From NCBI RefSeq assembly GCF_003719335.1, contig NZ_RIAS01000020.1, positions 1-64,000 on the forward strand: a DNA stretch of 64,000 bases. Direction: 5' to 3'. The position numbers were made by a program, and so were the translations under genes. The notes under the pieces were generated by a model that saw only the letters and a list, made by a program, of their open reading frames with translations, was not told where the DNA came from and searched no databases. This DNA comes from Paenibacillus amylolyticus (GTDB taxonomy: Bacteria; Bacillota; Bacilli; Paenibacillales; Paenibacillaceae). Positions 24,506 through 32,827 of this stretch are shown piece after piece (the stretch's first letter is position 1; each line of letters begins with the position of its first letter).

Positions 24506-25618
24506 ATGAAAACGATGCAATATACAACAAAATGGACCAAAACCTTAGCCGTCGCCGGCTTGGCAGGCATTCTGATGGTGTCCGCTTCCGGGCTTTCTTC
24601 CGCACATGCACAGGTCCAATCCGCTTCCGGCAACGGACAGATTACGGCTCCCGTGCTTGCCACGAAGATGGTTACAAGCAAGAAACTCCACTCATCTGAG
24701 AAATGGCTGAAGGCAGATGTCACCATTCCCGTATTCCAAGGACTCGCAGACACCAAATATCAGGATCAGCTGAACGATATTATTGAATCCCATGCCTCCA
24801 AGGATCTTGCAAAATGGGAAAAAGCCGCCGCTGAAGCAGCCACCTCGGCCAAAAAGAATGGCTACACCATGCATCCCTACCAGCTGTTGATCCAATATGA
24901 GCTGACATCGGACGGCTCGGACAACGGCCTAGTCTCCCTTAAAATCACCACGGAGGGGACCAGAATGAACAATCCAGAGACACTTGTGGATACGTACAAC
25001 TTCACGAATGAAGCCGAGGCGAAGCGCGTAACGCTTGAAGATCTGTTCGGGAGTAAGTACCCTTCCATTCTGGATGCGCATATTAAATCCGCAATCGCTG
25101 CAGACCAAGAGCTTTATTTTAAAGGGGAGGACGGATTTCAGGGTGTACATCCCGGGCAGAGCTTTTACGTGAAGGACGGGCATGCATACATCGTGTTCCA
25201 AAAATACAGCATCGCTCCGGGATCGACAGGCACGCCTGAATTTGCCGTGAAGCTCCCGGACCAGAAAGACGTACACAGAGCTGTCCAAGCGATCATTCCT
25301 TCCAGCAAGCATTACATCGGCAAAGACGGTAAGCTAATGGTGCCTTTAGCCAGCGTGCTGCGCCAGATGAATTTCGACGTTACCTGGAATGGCAAAAGCA
25401 AAACCGCCGACATTACCAAAGGAGCCCTCTGGAGCTCCATCAGCTTGAACAAGGACAGCTATTTTCTTGGAAAAAATGCTCCCCGCAAGCTCGGGGCGGT
25501 ACCGGAAATGAAAAATGGATACGTCTACGTGCCGCTGGAATTCCTGTCCGATATTCTGAATTTGAAGGTCATCCAAGACAAGCAGGGTCAGATCACGATC
25601 TCCAACGCAGAAAATTAA
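24506..25618 (+). CDS. Secreted DUF3298 protein with copper-amine-oxidase-like stalk domain
   Basis: A 370-residue exported protein with a signal peptide (cleavage after SSAHA, about residue 35). Residues about 65-250 match the RsiV outer domain, with the ending AYIVFQKYSIAPGSTGTPEFAVKLP echoing RsiV. The C-terminus (about 270-368) is a copper-amine-oxidase N-terminal-like domain (LMVPLASVLRQMNFDVTWNGKSKTADI and GYVYVPLEFLSDILNLKV), common in Paenibacillus surface proteins. It lacks the cytosolic sigma-binding part and membrane anchor. It could act as an extracellular decoy binding the same ligand as RsiV; that is inference. The ribosome site is AGGAGG, and it is probably part of the sigma operon. 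Confidence 0.85.
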   Translation: MKTMQYTTKWTKTLAVAGLAGILMVSASGLSSAHAQVQSASGNGQITAPVLATKMVTSKKLHSSEKWLKADVTIPVFQGLADTKYQDQLNDIIESHASKDLAKWEKAAAEAATSAKKNGYTMHPYQLLIQYELTSDGSDNGLVSLKITTEGTRMNNPETLVDTYNFTNEAEAKRVTLEDLFGSKYPSILDAHIKSAIAADQELYFKGEDGFQGVHPGQSFYVKDGHAYIVFQKYSIAPGSTGTPEFAVKLPDQKDVHRAVQAIIPSSKHYIGKDGKLMVPLASVLRQMNFDVTWNGKSKTADITKGALWSSISLNKDSYFLGKNAPRKLGAVPEMKNGYVYVPLEFLSDILNLKVIQDKQGQITISNAEN

Positions 25619-25665
25619 AAACGCGCTTTCCTCCTTTTCTGTCCGCCCTCATATTCGATCACAGC

Positions 25666-25701
25666 AAAGACCGCCCGCAAGAATTTGCGCCAGCGGTCTT
25701 T
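25666..25701 (+). terminator. Intrinsic terminator of the sigma operon
   Basis: AAAGACCGC (25666-25674) pairs with GCGGTCTTT (25693-25701), with an inner CGCAA/TTGCG stem, then a T-run. Confidence 0.88.
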
Positions 25702-25747
25702 TTTTTTCTTGTTGGGGGCTTGTGACCCGCCCAATCACAGATAAGAT

Positions 25748-26152
25748 CATAGTGGCTGAAATTTCTTATTGCAAAATCAAACTTTCCGAACAACTCCCCC
25801 GTCTTGCTTCCGTAAGACTATTGCAATTGATGGTTACCCGCGCGGACTCAGAGGAGTGTCTGATTAGATAAGAGTCGGCCGGATAAATATCCGATTTTGC
25901 TTATCCTTCGCTTTTTTGAAGATATGAAGATCGAAGAAATTGCCGAAGTGCTTAACGAGAATCTGAGTACCGTGAAACCAAGGCTCTATTAAGGACTGCA
26001 GAAGCTTCGTGTGAACATGAGCGAGGAAGACCAAGAGGAGGAGAGACGATAATGCATGACAAGCTGAATAGGATAAGGCAGGAGTATGATTCCATTCCTA
26101 TTCCCGACGAATTAAATGAGATGGTGAACAGAACGATCCCCTCCCGGCGAAC
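25748..26152 (+). pseudogene. Decayed second copy of the sigma/anti-sigma locus
   Basis: This segment repeats 22804-23540 in shortened form: ECF promoter, ribosome site, the 5' and 3' ends of the sigma gene and the first 35 or so codons of the anti-sigma gene. It is inactivated in several ways. The start ATG has become ATA (25868-25870). About 328 bp are deleted, with the break at GCCGGA (25878-25883), a hexamer present at both edges of the missing part in the intact copy (22937 and 23265). A CAA codon has become TAA (TATTAAGG, near 25990). The anti-sigma part stops at CTCCCGGCGAAC, where unrelated sequence begins. The copy still keeps AAAC-N17-CGTC. Confidence 0.92.
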
Positions 26153-26157
26153 TTTTC

Positions 26158-26194
26158 TATTAATCTTATGTAAGAACAAGTTCAAAGATTAATA
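26158..26194. repeat. 10-bp inverted repeat at the pseudogene edge
   Basis: TATTAATCTT (26158-26167) and AAGATTAATA (26185-26194) enclose 17 bases, immediately after the point where the duplicated sigma locus is cut off and before the deacetylase gene. It may be an operator for the deacetylase or a scar of the rearrangement. Confidence 0.45.
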
Positions 26195-26212
26195 GTTAGC
26201 ATAAATTACGAG

Positions 26213-27127
26213 ATGATAGGACGTGGACAGGTTTTGAAATCACATCAAGAATCAACAAAAGTGTACGGAAGTGCAATTCGCGGTGGAAGTCACAAACGTA
26301 GAAGGAAAATTCGTTATGGAAAGTTAAGTTTGGTACTTATGGGTTTGATTCTCCTTGTCATGGGGATTACGTATGCATTCAGCGGTATGACACATTGGAT
26401 AAAGACGATGGTTGAACCGCCGCCCATTTCTGTTATTAAAGAGCCTGTTCAATTAGGGTTCATACAGGGTTCGCCAGACTCAAAAGAGCAACCGACGAGA
26501 TTTTTGGGTCAAGTTAGCAAAGTGGTATATATTACATTTGATGATGGCCCTAGCAAATACACGGAGCAATTGCTAGACATTATGAACCAGTATGATGCTA
26601 AAGCTACTTTTTTTATGGTTGGAGAGAATCTGAATCACTACCCGGAAGCGGTGAAACGTTTGGTGAAAGAAGGCAGTTATCCCGGGCTGCATAGTATGAC
26701 ACATAGTTATAAAAAGTTATATAAGAGCGGCAGCTCAGACAACTTTTTGAATGAATTTAAAGAAGTACAAAATAAGGTCGAAGCTTTGATTGGATTTACA
26801 CCACATCTGATACGTGCGCCTTATGGAAGCAGCCCACAGATTGGTGAGGCATTTAGAGGGGATATCGCGGCAGCAGGATTTAAAATGTGGGACTGGACTA
26901 CGGACTCACTTGACTGGAACCTTCCCGGTCAGCCCAATAAAATTATATCCCGGATACAAAGAGGCGCACACCGAGATATAGAAGTTATTCTGATGCATGA
27001 ACGGAAACAGACTGTAGAAGCTCTGCCACAAATTTTAAAACTACTGAGAGCAAAAGGCTATGAGTTTGAGGTTTACAATCCGAATGAGCATATGGTTGTT
27101 AATTTCAGCCACGATCCTCGCTTGTAA
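26213..27127 (+). CDS. Membrane-anchored polysaccharide (peptidoglycan) deacetylase
   Basis: A 304-residue protein with a short basic N-terminus, one membrane helix (about residues 36-57) and an outer NodB domain. The NodB motifs are visible: TFDDGP (108-113), metal-binding His160 and His164 in LHSMTHSY, and the RAPYGS groove motif near 202. It should remove acetyl groups from cell-wall GlcNAc or MurNAc, which lowers lysozyme sensitivity. The start is uncertain: ATG at 26213 has a poor ribosome site, and TTG at 26234 is an alternative. Its place next to the SigV/RsiV-like operon and its relic suggests a shared lysozyme-response role. Confidence 0.88.
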   Translation: MIGRGQVLKSHQESTKVYGSAIRGGSHKRRRKIRYGKLSLVLMGLILLVMGITYAFSGMTHWIKTMVEPPPISVIKEPVQLGFIQGSPDSKEQPTRFLGQVSKVVYITFDDGPSKYTEQLLDIMNQYDAKATFFMVGENLNHYPEAVKRLVKEGSYPGLHSMTHSYKKLYKSGSSDNFLNEFKEVQNKVEALIGFTPHLIRAPYGSSPQIGEAFRGDIAAAGFKMWDWTTDSLDWNLPGQPNKIISRIQRGAHRDIEVILMHERKQTVEALPQILKLLRAKGYEFEVYNPNEHMVVNFSHDPRL

Positions 27128-27166
27128 TTCAACTTAGATAAACTAACCTTAAAAGAGGGAAAAACC

Positions 27167-27451
27167 GTGAACATTATAAGTAAAAAACGGATATATGCTG
27201 TTCTCATTACCTTATTACTTCTCCTACTTAACGGATGTGGAGAGCCTCAGGAGCCTGCGGTCAATCAGATTAATCATTTAGCTCAAAATAGTCAGGCGAT
27301 CGAGAAAGGTCTGGAGTCCCTTTCAAATCATGAACAAGAAGATATGAAATTATACAATGTTATTCTGAGTCAAGGGAGGGAGAAAAAGAGTAACGTAACA
27401 GGGTTCCTGGAGCAGGTGGAAACTCATATTCGCGCGAAGAACTATTCTTGA
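27167..27451 (+). CDS. Small lipoprotein, possibly truncated
   Basis: A 94-residue lipoprotein with lipobox LNGC (Cys24) behind a leucine-rich signal. The mature part is polar and helical (QINHLAQNSQAIEKGLESLSNHEQEDMKLYNVILSQGREKKSNV). The start is GTG after AAGAGGG. It ends at a TGA directly followed, in the same frame, by sequence resembling the tail of another membrane protein. It may be the N-terminal part of a longer lipoprotein cut by a rearrangement. It follows the deacetylase gene by 39 nt and may be co-transcribed with it. Function unknown. Confidence 0.6.
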   Translation: MNIISKKRIYAVLITLLLLLLNGCGEPQEPAVNQINHLAQNSQAIEKGLESLSNHEQEDMKLYNVILSQGREKKSNVTGFLEQVETHIRAKNYS

Positions 27452-27583
27452 ACAAATAGTTTATCATTTACAGTGACATACTCAATATTCTTCTTCCTCA
27501 TGTCTGTACTACTCACATTATGGTGGGCAATAACACACAAAAAGGGTCCGTTAGAATTGTTCATGCGAAAAGTAACAGGTTAA
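27452..27583 (+). pseudogene. Remnant resembling the tail of a DUF418-type membrane protein
   Basis: A 43-codon frame without a start reads a membrane segment (SIFFFLMSVLLTLWWAI), then HKKGPLELFMRKVTG and a stop. The ending 'KGPLE-L-R--TG' resembles DUF418/YeiB-family C-termini. It is probably all that is left of such a gene. Confidence 0.35.
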
Positions 27584-27662
27584 AATCTTTCAATTGGAGA
27601 AATTATAACAAGGTATGATGAATTTTTGAGGATCGTGTAACATTCAAAGGGAGCTTATTTTT

Positions 27663-27941
27663 ATGTATCACATAACTATAGACGGAAAAAAAATTTGTAA
27701 TATAAAAGAGCTGCATAGTTTTCTTCAAGAGAATCTGGCATTAAACGCAATCTATTTTGAGAACCCAGAAGCATTGTGGGACGGATTGACCAGCCATGTT
27801 TCTATGCCCCTTACACTTCAATGGCTTGATTTTCAAATGAGCAGAAGGGTTCTTGGCAATTATGCTGATGAATTAATGAATTTATTTTATGAAATTGATG
27901 AAGAGTTGGAAGAACTGTTCACCTTTATTTTAAAACTATGA
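27663..27941 (+). CDS. Barstar-family ribonuclease inhibitor (orphan)
   Basis: A 92-residue barstar-like protein. The hallmark segments are TIDGKKICNIKELHSFLQENLAL, then NPEALWDGLTSHVSMPLTLQW, where the aspartate and tryptophan environment of the barnase-binding helix is preserved, and the ending EELFTFILKL. Barstar proteins neutralise barnase-type RNases. No barnase-like gene is adjacent, so it may guard against a toxin made elsewhere or by neighbours. The ribosome site is AAAGGGAG. Confidence 0.82.
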   Translation: MYHITIDGKKICNIKELHSFLQENLALNAIYFENPEALWDGLTSHVSMPLTLQWLDFQMSRRVLGNYADELMNLFYEIDEELEELFTFILKL

Positions 27942-28120
27942 TGTGTCCTTTGTTCTTTAAACAGGAAGAACAACATCAACATGTCCGGATATTTAACAAA
28001 AAGAACATGAGATTCATGGACATGTACTAAAGATAGGCGATAAGTAATGCTTATAGAGATCAGAGAGGTTAGCGAGGATTTTTCTGCCTGTCGGATAGAG
28101 GTAACTTTTGATACTGTCAC

Positions 28121-28265
28121 GGGACAAGAACATTGTTCCATACAAAGCCGCTATTATAGCGGCTTTTTTGATTTAAGGAACCAAGTTGTTGTCCCAAGCT
28201 GAGGACAAGAACATTGTACCATTGCCGAAATGGACAATAACATTGTATCATTGCGGATTAGATTG
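28121..28265. repeat. Interspersed repeat copy D with embedded terminator
   Basis: A partial unit GGACAAGAACATTGTTCC (28122-28139) is followed by a terminator hairpin (AGCCGCTA/TAGCGGCT, 28146-28164, then TTTTTT). The same GATTTAAGGAACCAAGTT opening as copy C follows, then GGACAAGAACATTGTACC-ATTGCCGAAATG and GACAATAACATTGTATC-ATTGCGGATTAGATTGTTATCTAAAT. The order of parts is identical to copy C. A 50-codon frame (from about 28048) and a 61-codon frame run through it but are not credible genes. Bases 27942-28120 and 28266-28472 hold no gene. Confidence 0.8.
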
Positions 28266-28472
28266 TTATCTAAATATTATCATGACAGGATTAGTGCGGT
28301 GGGACAAGGATCCAAACGTTTCTATAGGCAAAAACTCTGTTAAGGTATTTGATAAAAAAAACAACGGCTAAAGATCTAAGAACTTCCTGTACATAGTCTT
28401 TGTCATCAGTTGAGATGAGAATTAACTAGCAAACGTGTAAAAAGAAATTTTTAAAAACGCTCTTCGTTTCGT

Positions 28473-28497
28473 ATGTCCGAAAGGGCATGTACTAAAG
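28473..28497. promoter_or_regulatory. Operator-like inverted repeat before the two-component operon
   Basis: ATGTCC-GAAA-GGGCAT (28473-28488) forms an inverted repeat running into CATGTACTAAAG. The last 12 bases recur exactly at 28021-28032, and GGGCATGTAC recurs in reverse at 30453-30462 before the MMPL gene. It is a likely binding site for the response regulator encoded here. Confidence 0.5.
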
Positions 28498-28547
28498 TAC
28501 TATTATTCATGTTGAAAAGAGGTATACTGGATACCGAGGTGAATCTA

Positions 28548-29744
28548 ATGTGGTTTAAAAGAAGACCGAATACCGCTTCAGATGCAGAAGAACCTATCGA
28601 CCCTTTATCCGCTTCGCGGCTCCCTGTGTTAATATGGCTATGCCTTGTTACCACCGCAACCCTTATACTACAGACCATGTCAGCACCCATTATTATCCCG
28701 AGTATTTTTTTCGTCATAGTGATGATTGTCCATGCTTACTTTTACTGGATAACAGGTTCAATAGTCGCTTATTCCAAGCCGTTATATATTATAATTCAAG
28801 CAAGTTTAATATACGGTAGTGCTATTCTTATGCCGGATGGCATGCCGGCGATTCTGATTGGACTTATACCTGTATTAATCGGGCAAACCGTTGCGATCTA
28901 TTTCGAAACAGCAAAAGTGGTTTTCGTTGCATTTGTGCTCTATGTCATGTTTTGTTCTCTAACTTTATTTAATCGAACTGGCCCTGAGGCGGCACTGCTT
29001 GTTTTATTACTTTTACTCATGATGGTTGTAGTCATATCTTACGCGTCATTGTTTTACAAACAAGTTAATGCACGTGTCAGAACCCAAAATTTCTTGCGGG
29101 AATTAGAGCTGGCTCACCAAAAAGTAGAGGAACTTACACTGACTGGTGAGAGACAGCGGATGGCTAGGGACTTGCATGACACATTGGCCCAAGGTCTTGC
29201 CGGAATTATTATGCAGCTGGAGGCTGCAAGTATTCACCAAGAAAAGGGGAACCAGCTCAAAGCACAGGAAATTATACGTAATGCCATGGTGCAGGCCAGA
29301 CAATCATTGGCGGATGCACGACGAGCAATAGATGATTTACGCACAAAATCAACCCCTTCCATCACGCTGAGCGAAGCATTTCAAGAACAACTGGAACGAT
29401 TCCGACAGGCGACTGGCATTGCAACTGAATTTCAGGGAGAGCTCTCTTCACAGTTGTCCAAAGTGCAGATGGAGCATATCTTGCATATTTTGAGCGAGTC
29501 CCTTATGAATATCGCCCGTCACGCACAAGCGAACCTTGTCAAGATAACTACCAGCCATAGCAATAATAAGTTTAACCTGAACATCGTTGATAACGGCCAA
29601 GGGTTTAACACGGATCGCATCGGAAAATTACATGGCCATTACGGCTTAATTGGTGTACAGGAGCGCGCCAGACTCATTGGCGGGAGTATTGAGATTGACA
29701 GTAATGCACAAGGAACAGCTATACATTTAAGCGTTCCATTATAA
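28548..29744 (+). CDS. Sensor histidine kinase, HisKA_3 (LiaS/DesK-like)
   Basis: A 398-residue kinase starting at the ATG behind GAGGTG; a longer frame lacks a ribosome site. About six membrane helices (residues 23-180) form a compact sensor with almost no outer domain. A linker coiled coil precedes the dimerisation/phosphoacceptor motif RMARDLHDTLAQGLAGI (HisKA_3). The C-terminus is a HATPase domain with LSESLMNIARHAQA (N box) and VDNGQGF (G1). Few outer loops suggest sensing within the membrane, such as envelope stress or a lipophilic compound. The LuxR-type regulator follows after 25 nt. Confidence 0.92.
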   Translation: MWFKRRPNTASDAEEPIDPLSASRLPVLIWLCLVTTATLILQTMSAPIIIPSIFFVIVMIVHAYFYWITGSIVAYSKPLYIIIQASLIYGSAILMPDGMPAILIGLIPVLIGQTVAIYFETAKVVFVAFVLYVMFCSLTLFNRTGPEAALLVLLLLLMMVVVISYASLFYKQVNARVRTQNFLRELELAHQKVEELTLTGERQRMARDLHDTLAQGLAGIIMQLEAASIHQEKGNQLKAQEIIRNAMVQARQSLADARRAIDDLRTKSTPSITLSEAFQEQLERFRQATGIATEFQGELSSQLSKVQMEHILHILSESLMNIARHAQANLVKITTSHSNNKFNLNIVDNGQGFNTDRIGKLHGHYGLIGVQERARLIGGSIEIDSNAQGTAIHLSVPL

Positions 29745-29769
29745 TCGGTAGAAGGAGAGGGATAGCCGC

Positions 29770-30414
29770 ATGAAGCACAAAGTCATGATTGTGGATGACC
29801 ATTGGGTTGTGAGAGAAGGTCTGAAGCTTATTCTTGAAACAGACGACAATTACTGCATTGTAGGAGAAGCAAACGAAGGTGTTGAAGCATTAAAACTGAT
29901 GGAAAGTTCTGAACCGGATGTCATCCTGATGGACCTTAACATGCCAGGGGGACTTGGGGGACTGGATACCATGAAACGGATGCAAGAGCAAGGCCTGCTT
30001 ATTCCCGTTATCATTCTTACCACATATAACGAGGATGAACTTATGATCGAAGGTTTATCCCTGGGTGCCAAAGGATATCTTTTAAAGGATACCAGCCGTG
30101 AAAACCTATTCCGTACATTAGACTCTGCACTCCGTGGAGAGACTTTGCTTCAGCCAGAGATTACTGCCAGAGTATTCGCTCATCAGACCCGATCGTTAGC
30201 CAGAAAAACGGAGCCTACCTTGCTTAGCGATAAAGAAACGATTGTTCTGCAAGCCATCGCAAGAGGAATGCGTAGTAAGGAGATTGCTTTTGATATGGGC
30301 ATTGCCGAACGTACAGTGAAAGCTCATCTTACGAATATTTACAACAAACTTGGCGTAGATTCACGGTCTGAAGCGGTTGCTGTCGCTGTCGAAAAGGGAC
30401 TCCTGCATCTCTAA
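29770..30414 (+). CDS. NarL/LuxR-family response regulator
   Basis: A 214-residue regulator: receiver domain (about 1-120) with the phospho-aspartate in VILMDLNMP (Asp55), Thr and Lys switch residues (ILTTY, LLKD), and a LuxR helix-turn-helix (about 150-210: LSDKETIVLQAIARGMRSKEIAFDMGIAERTVKAHLTNIYNKLGV). It is the partner of the kinase upstream (GGAGAG ribosome site, same operon). An MMPL exporter with a GGGCATGTAC-type site follows and is a likely target. Confidence 0.94.
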   Translation: MKHKVMIVDDHWVVREGLKLILETDDNYCIVGEANEGVEALKLMESSEPDVILMDLNMPGGLGGLDTMKRMQEQGLLIPVIILTTYNEDELMIEGLSLGAKGYLLKDTSRENLFRTLDSALRGETLLQPEITARVFAHQTRSLARKTEPTLLSDKETIVLQAIARGMRSKEIAFDMGIAERTVKAHLTNIYNKLGVDSRSEAVAVAVEKGLLHL

Positions 30415-30473
30415 GTAAAAAAATGCCTCGCGTACGTCTTGATTTAACTAACGTACATGCCCGATCTTGCCCG

Positions 30474-30512
30474 ATCGTACATTTAGGGAATGCCCTTATG
30501 TACGATTTTTTT
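30474..30512 (+). terminator. Intrinsic terminator after the two-component operon
   Basis: ATCGTACAT (30474-30482) pairs with ATGTACGAT (30498-30506), with an inner AGGG-AATG-CCCT stem, then a T-run. GTACATGCCC and a tandem GCCCGATC lie just before it, so operator and terminator are closely packed. Confidence 0.8.
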
Positions 30513-30599
30513 TCGTCTATTTTTCAATACAATACAGACATAGGGTGGTGATGAATCACTTCCTAATTGCAGCAAGTTGAAAGGGGCATGACATTTATT

Positions 30600-32816
30600 A
30601 TGGCAAAATGGTTATATCGTCTCGGAGCCTGGTCTTCGAGGAAAAGAAAAGCAGTAATTACAGCAGGACTCACACTTCTCATTGTAATGGCAGCTCTCGG
30701 CCTAGGCATGGGGACTTCGTTTACAGGTGAGATGACTATACCCGGAACAAAATCCGAGCAGGCTGCCGAGGTATTGAAATCCGAATTCCCAGCGTCGGAT
30801 GGTGGTGGTCAAATACGTCTGATTTTCAAAGCTGATCAGGGATTGCTCACATCAGAGGGTAATCAATCCAAAATAAAAAAAGCGTTGAAAGATGTTAAAA
30901 CGGATCTGTCCGTCGTCTCCGTTTCCAATCCATACGAAACGATGACACTAAGTGCAGACAAAAAAATCGGATATGCTGATATTACGTATAAACAGTCTGC
31001 AAGTGAAGTCGGAGAACATTCAAAAGAAAATGTACTTAATATAGCAGAATTGTTAACCAAAAATGGAGTGCAGACAGAACTCGGAGGCAGTGTGGCTTTC
31101 TCTGAAATTGAAGTAGGTGGCGTTTCTGAAGTCATCGGAATTCTGATTGCATTTATGATTCTGGCTTTTACCTTCACATCATTTCTTGCAGCCGGATTAC
31201 CAATTCTGACAGCAGTGATCGGTTTGGGAATTGGATTGATGACCGTGATCGTTGGATCGAACTTTGTATCCATGTCATCATTCTCAATTACACTCGCTGT
31301 CATGCTTGCTTTAGCCGTAGGTATTGACTACGCTTTGTTCATTATATCCCGCTACCGTCAACAGCTGGCCGAAGGTTATGACCGTGACACAGCTATTGCG
31401 CAAGCAAACGCTACTGCCGGAGGATCAGTCGTTTTTGCGGGTCTGACCGTTATTATCGCCCTTGTAGGACTATCCGTTGTTCAAATTCCGTTTATTACCA
31501 TGATGGGCTTGGCTGCAGCAATCAGTGTATTTATCGCAGTGCTTATTGCCATCATCTTTGTTCCTGCTCTTCTGGCTGTTGCTGGAGATCGGATTAGTCC
31601 GGCGCGAGAAAATCGCTGGTTGCGCAAATGGTCAGGTCAAAAGAAAAATAAAACAAAAGAAAATGCCTGGGGAGGGTTGATCACCCGAAAACCGTGGTTA
31701 ATTTCGATTATATCCATAATCATTCTTACCGTATGTACATTGCCATTCCTGCACATGCAGCTAGGCTTGCCGGATAGCGGGCTTAAATCAACCGAAACCA
31801 CGGAACGAAGAGGATACGACTTATTAGCAGAGGGTTTTGGAGCCGGATTTAATGGTCCGCTTGTCGTTGTAGCTAAAACTACTAACAGTAAAGATAGCCA
31901 GACCAAGATTGCAGAGGCAACAACTTACATCAAAGATATTCCAGGTGTTGCAAGTGTATCGCCAGCGATTCCTACTCCTTCAGGGCAAGCTGCAATCATT
32001 ACTGTATTGCCTGAGACAGGACCACATGATATTCGCACGACTGAATTAGTACAAGCTATTCGGGATCAATCGGAGAACGTGCTAAAAAAAGACAACGTAG
32101 AGATTATGGTGACTGGTGGAACGGCAGTCAACATTGATATATCGGAAAAATTACAGGAGGCACTGCCTAAGTTTGCATTGCTTATCGTTGGACTCGCCTT
32201 TGTCCTGCTAATGCTTGTCTTCCGTTCAATCCTGGTTCCTATTAAAGCAGTTGTCGGCTTCTTGTTCACGTTAGGTTCAACACTTGGTTTTATCGTATGG
32301 GTCATACAGGATGGATACCTCGGCAGCTTGTTCGGCATCCCGGAACCTGGTCCTGTCTTGAATTTCCTCCCTATTCTTGTGACAGGAATTTTGTTCGGAC
32401 TGGCAATGGATTATGAAGTATTTCTGGTGAGCAGAATGCGTGAGGATTATACCCACACGGGCGACGCCCACCGTTCAGTAAGAAGTGGATTAACTCACAG
32501 CGGGCCTGTGGTTACAGCCGCTGGACTTATTATGATTGCTGTGTTTGCCAGCTTTATTTTTGCCGAAGATACGATCATCAAATCGATGGGGCTTGCCCTT
32601 GCTTTTGGTATCCTGGTAGATGCCTTTGTCGTACGAATGACACTTGTACCTGCTGTCATGACAATACTCGGCAAACACGCTTGGTATCTGCCTAAATGGT
32701 TGGATCGACTTCTACCTAATATCGATATTGAAGGTGAATCCATTATGCAAGAGAATATGAACGAGAGCAGAATTACAAAAAATACCAAAGTTCAGACGGA
32801 ATCAAACATTAAATAA
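30600..32816 (+). CDS. MMPL/RND-type membrane exporter
   Basis: A 738-residue transporter of the MMPL family in two halves. Each half has one membrane helix, a large outer loop and five more helices. Signature parts are the proton-relay-type segments AVGIDYALFIISRYR (first half) and LAMDYEVFLVSRMRED (second half), and MTIPGTKSEQA at the start of the first outer domain. It likely exports lipids, lipopeptides or a toxic hydrophobic compound using the proton gradient. ATG at 30600 (MAKWLYRLG) is preferred, but a start at 30588 is possible. It follows the LuxR-type system and converges with a TetR gene; either may control it. Confidence 0.93.
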   Translation: MAKWLYRLGAWSSRKRKAVITAGLTLLIVMAALGLGMGTSFTGEMTIPGTKSEQAAEVLKSEFPASDGGGQIRLIFKADQGLLTSEGNQSKIKKALKDVKTDLSVVSVSNPYETMTLSADKKIGYADITYKQSASEVGEHSKENVLNIAELLTKNGVQTELGGSVAFSEIEVGGVSEVIGILIAFMILAFTFTSFLAAGLPILTAVIGLGIGLMTVIVGSNFVSMSSFSITLAVMLALAVGIDYALFIISRYRQQLAEGYDRDTAIAQANATAGGSVVFAGLTVIIALVGLSVVQIPFITMMGLAAAISVFIAVLIAIIFVPALLAVAGDRISPARENRWLRKWSGQKKNKTKENAWGGLITRKPWLISIISIIILTVCTLPFLHMQLGLPDSGLKSTETTERRGYDLLAEGFGAGFNGPLVVVAKTTNSKDSQTKIAEATTYIKDIPGVASVSPAIPTPSGQAAIITVLPETGPHDIRTTELVQAIRDQSENVLKKDNVEIMVTGGTAVNIDISEKLQEALPKFALLIVGLAFVLLMLVFRSILVPIKAVVGFLFTLGSTLGFIVWVIQDGYLGSLFGIPEPGPVLNFLPILVTGILFGLAMDYEVFLVSRMREDYTHTGDAHRSVRSGLTHSGPVVTAAGLIMIAVFASFIFAEDTIIKSMGLALAFGILVDAFVVRMTLVPAVMTILGKHAWYLPKWLDRLLPNIDIEGESIMQENMNESRITKNTKVQTESNIK

Positions 32817-32827
32817 AAAAGATATCA

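Noticed and set aside
28048-28371. Two overlapping short frames (about 50 and 61 codons) running through repeat copy D
   Set aside because: They have no ribosome site and read straight through the repeat units and a terminator hairpin, so they are chance frames in repetitive DNA.
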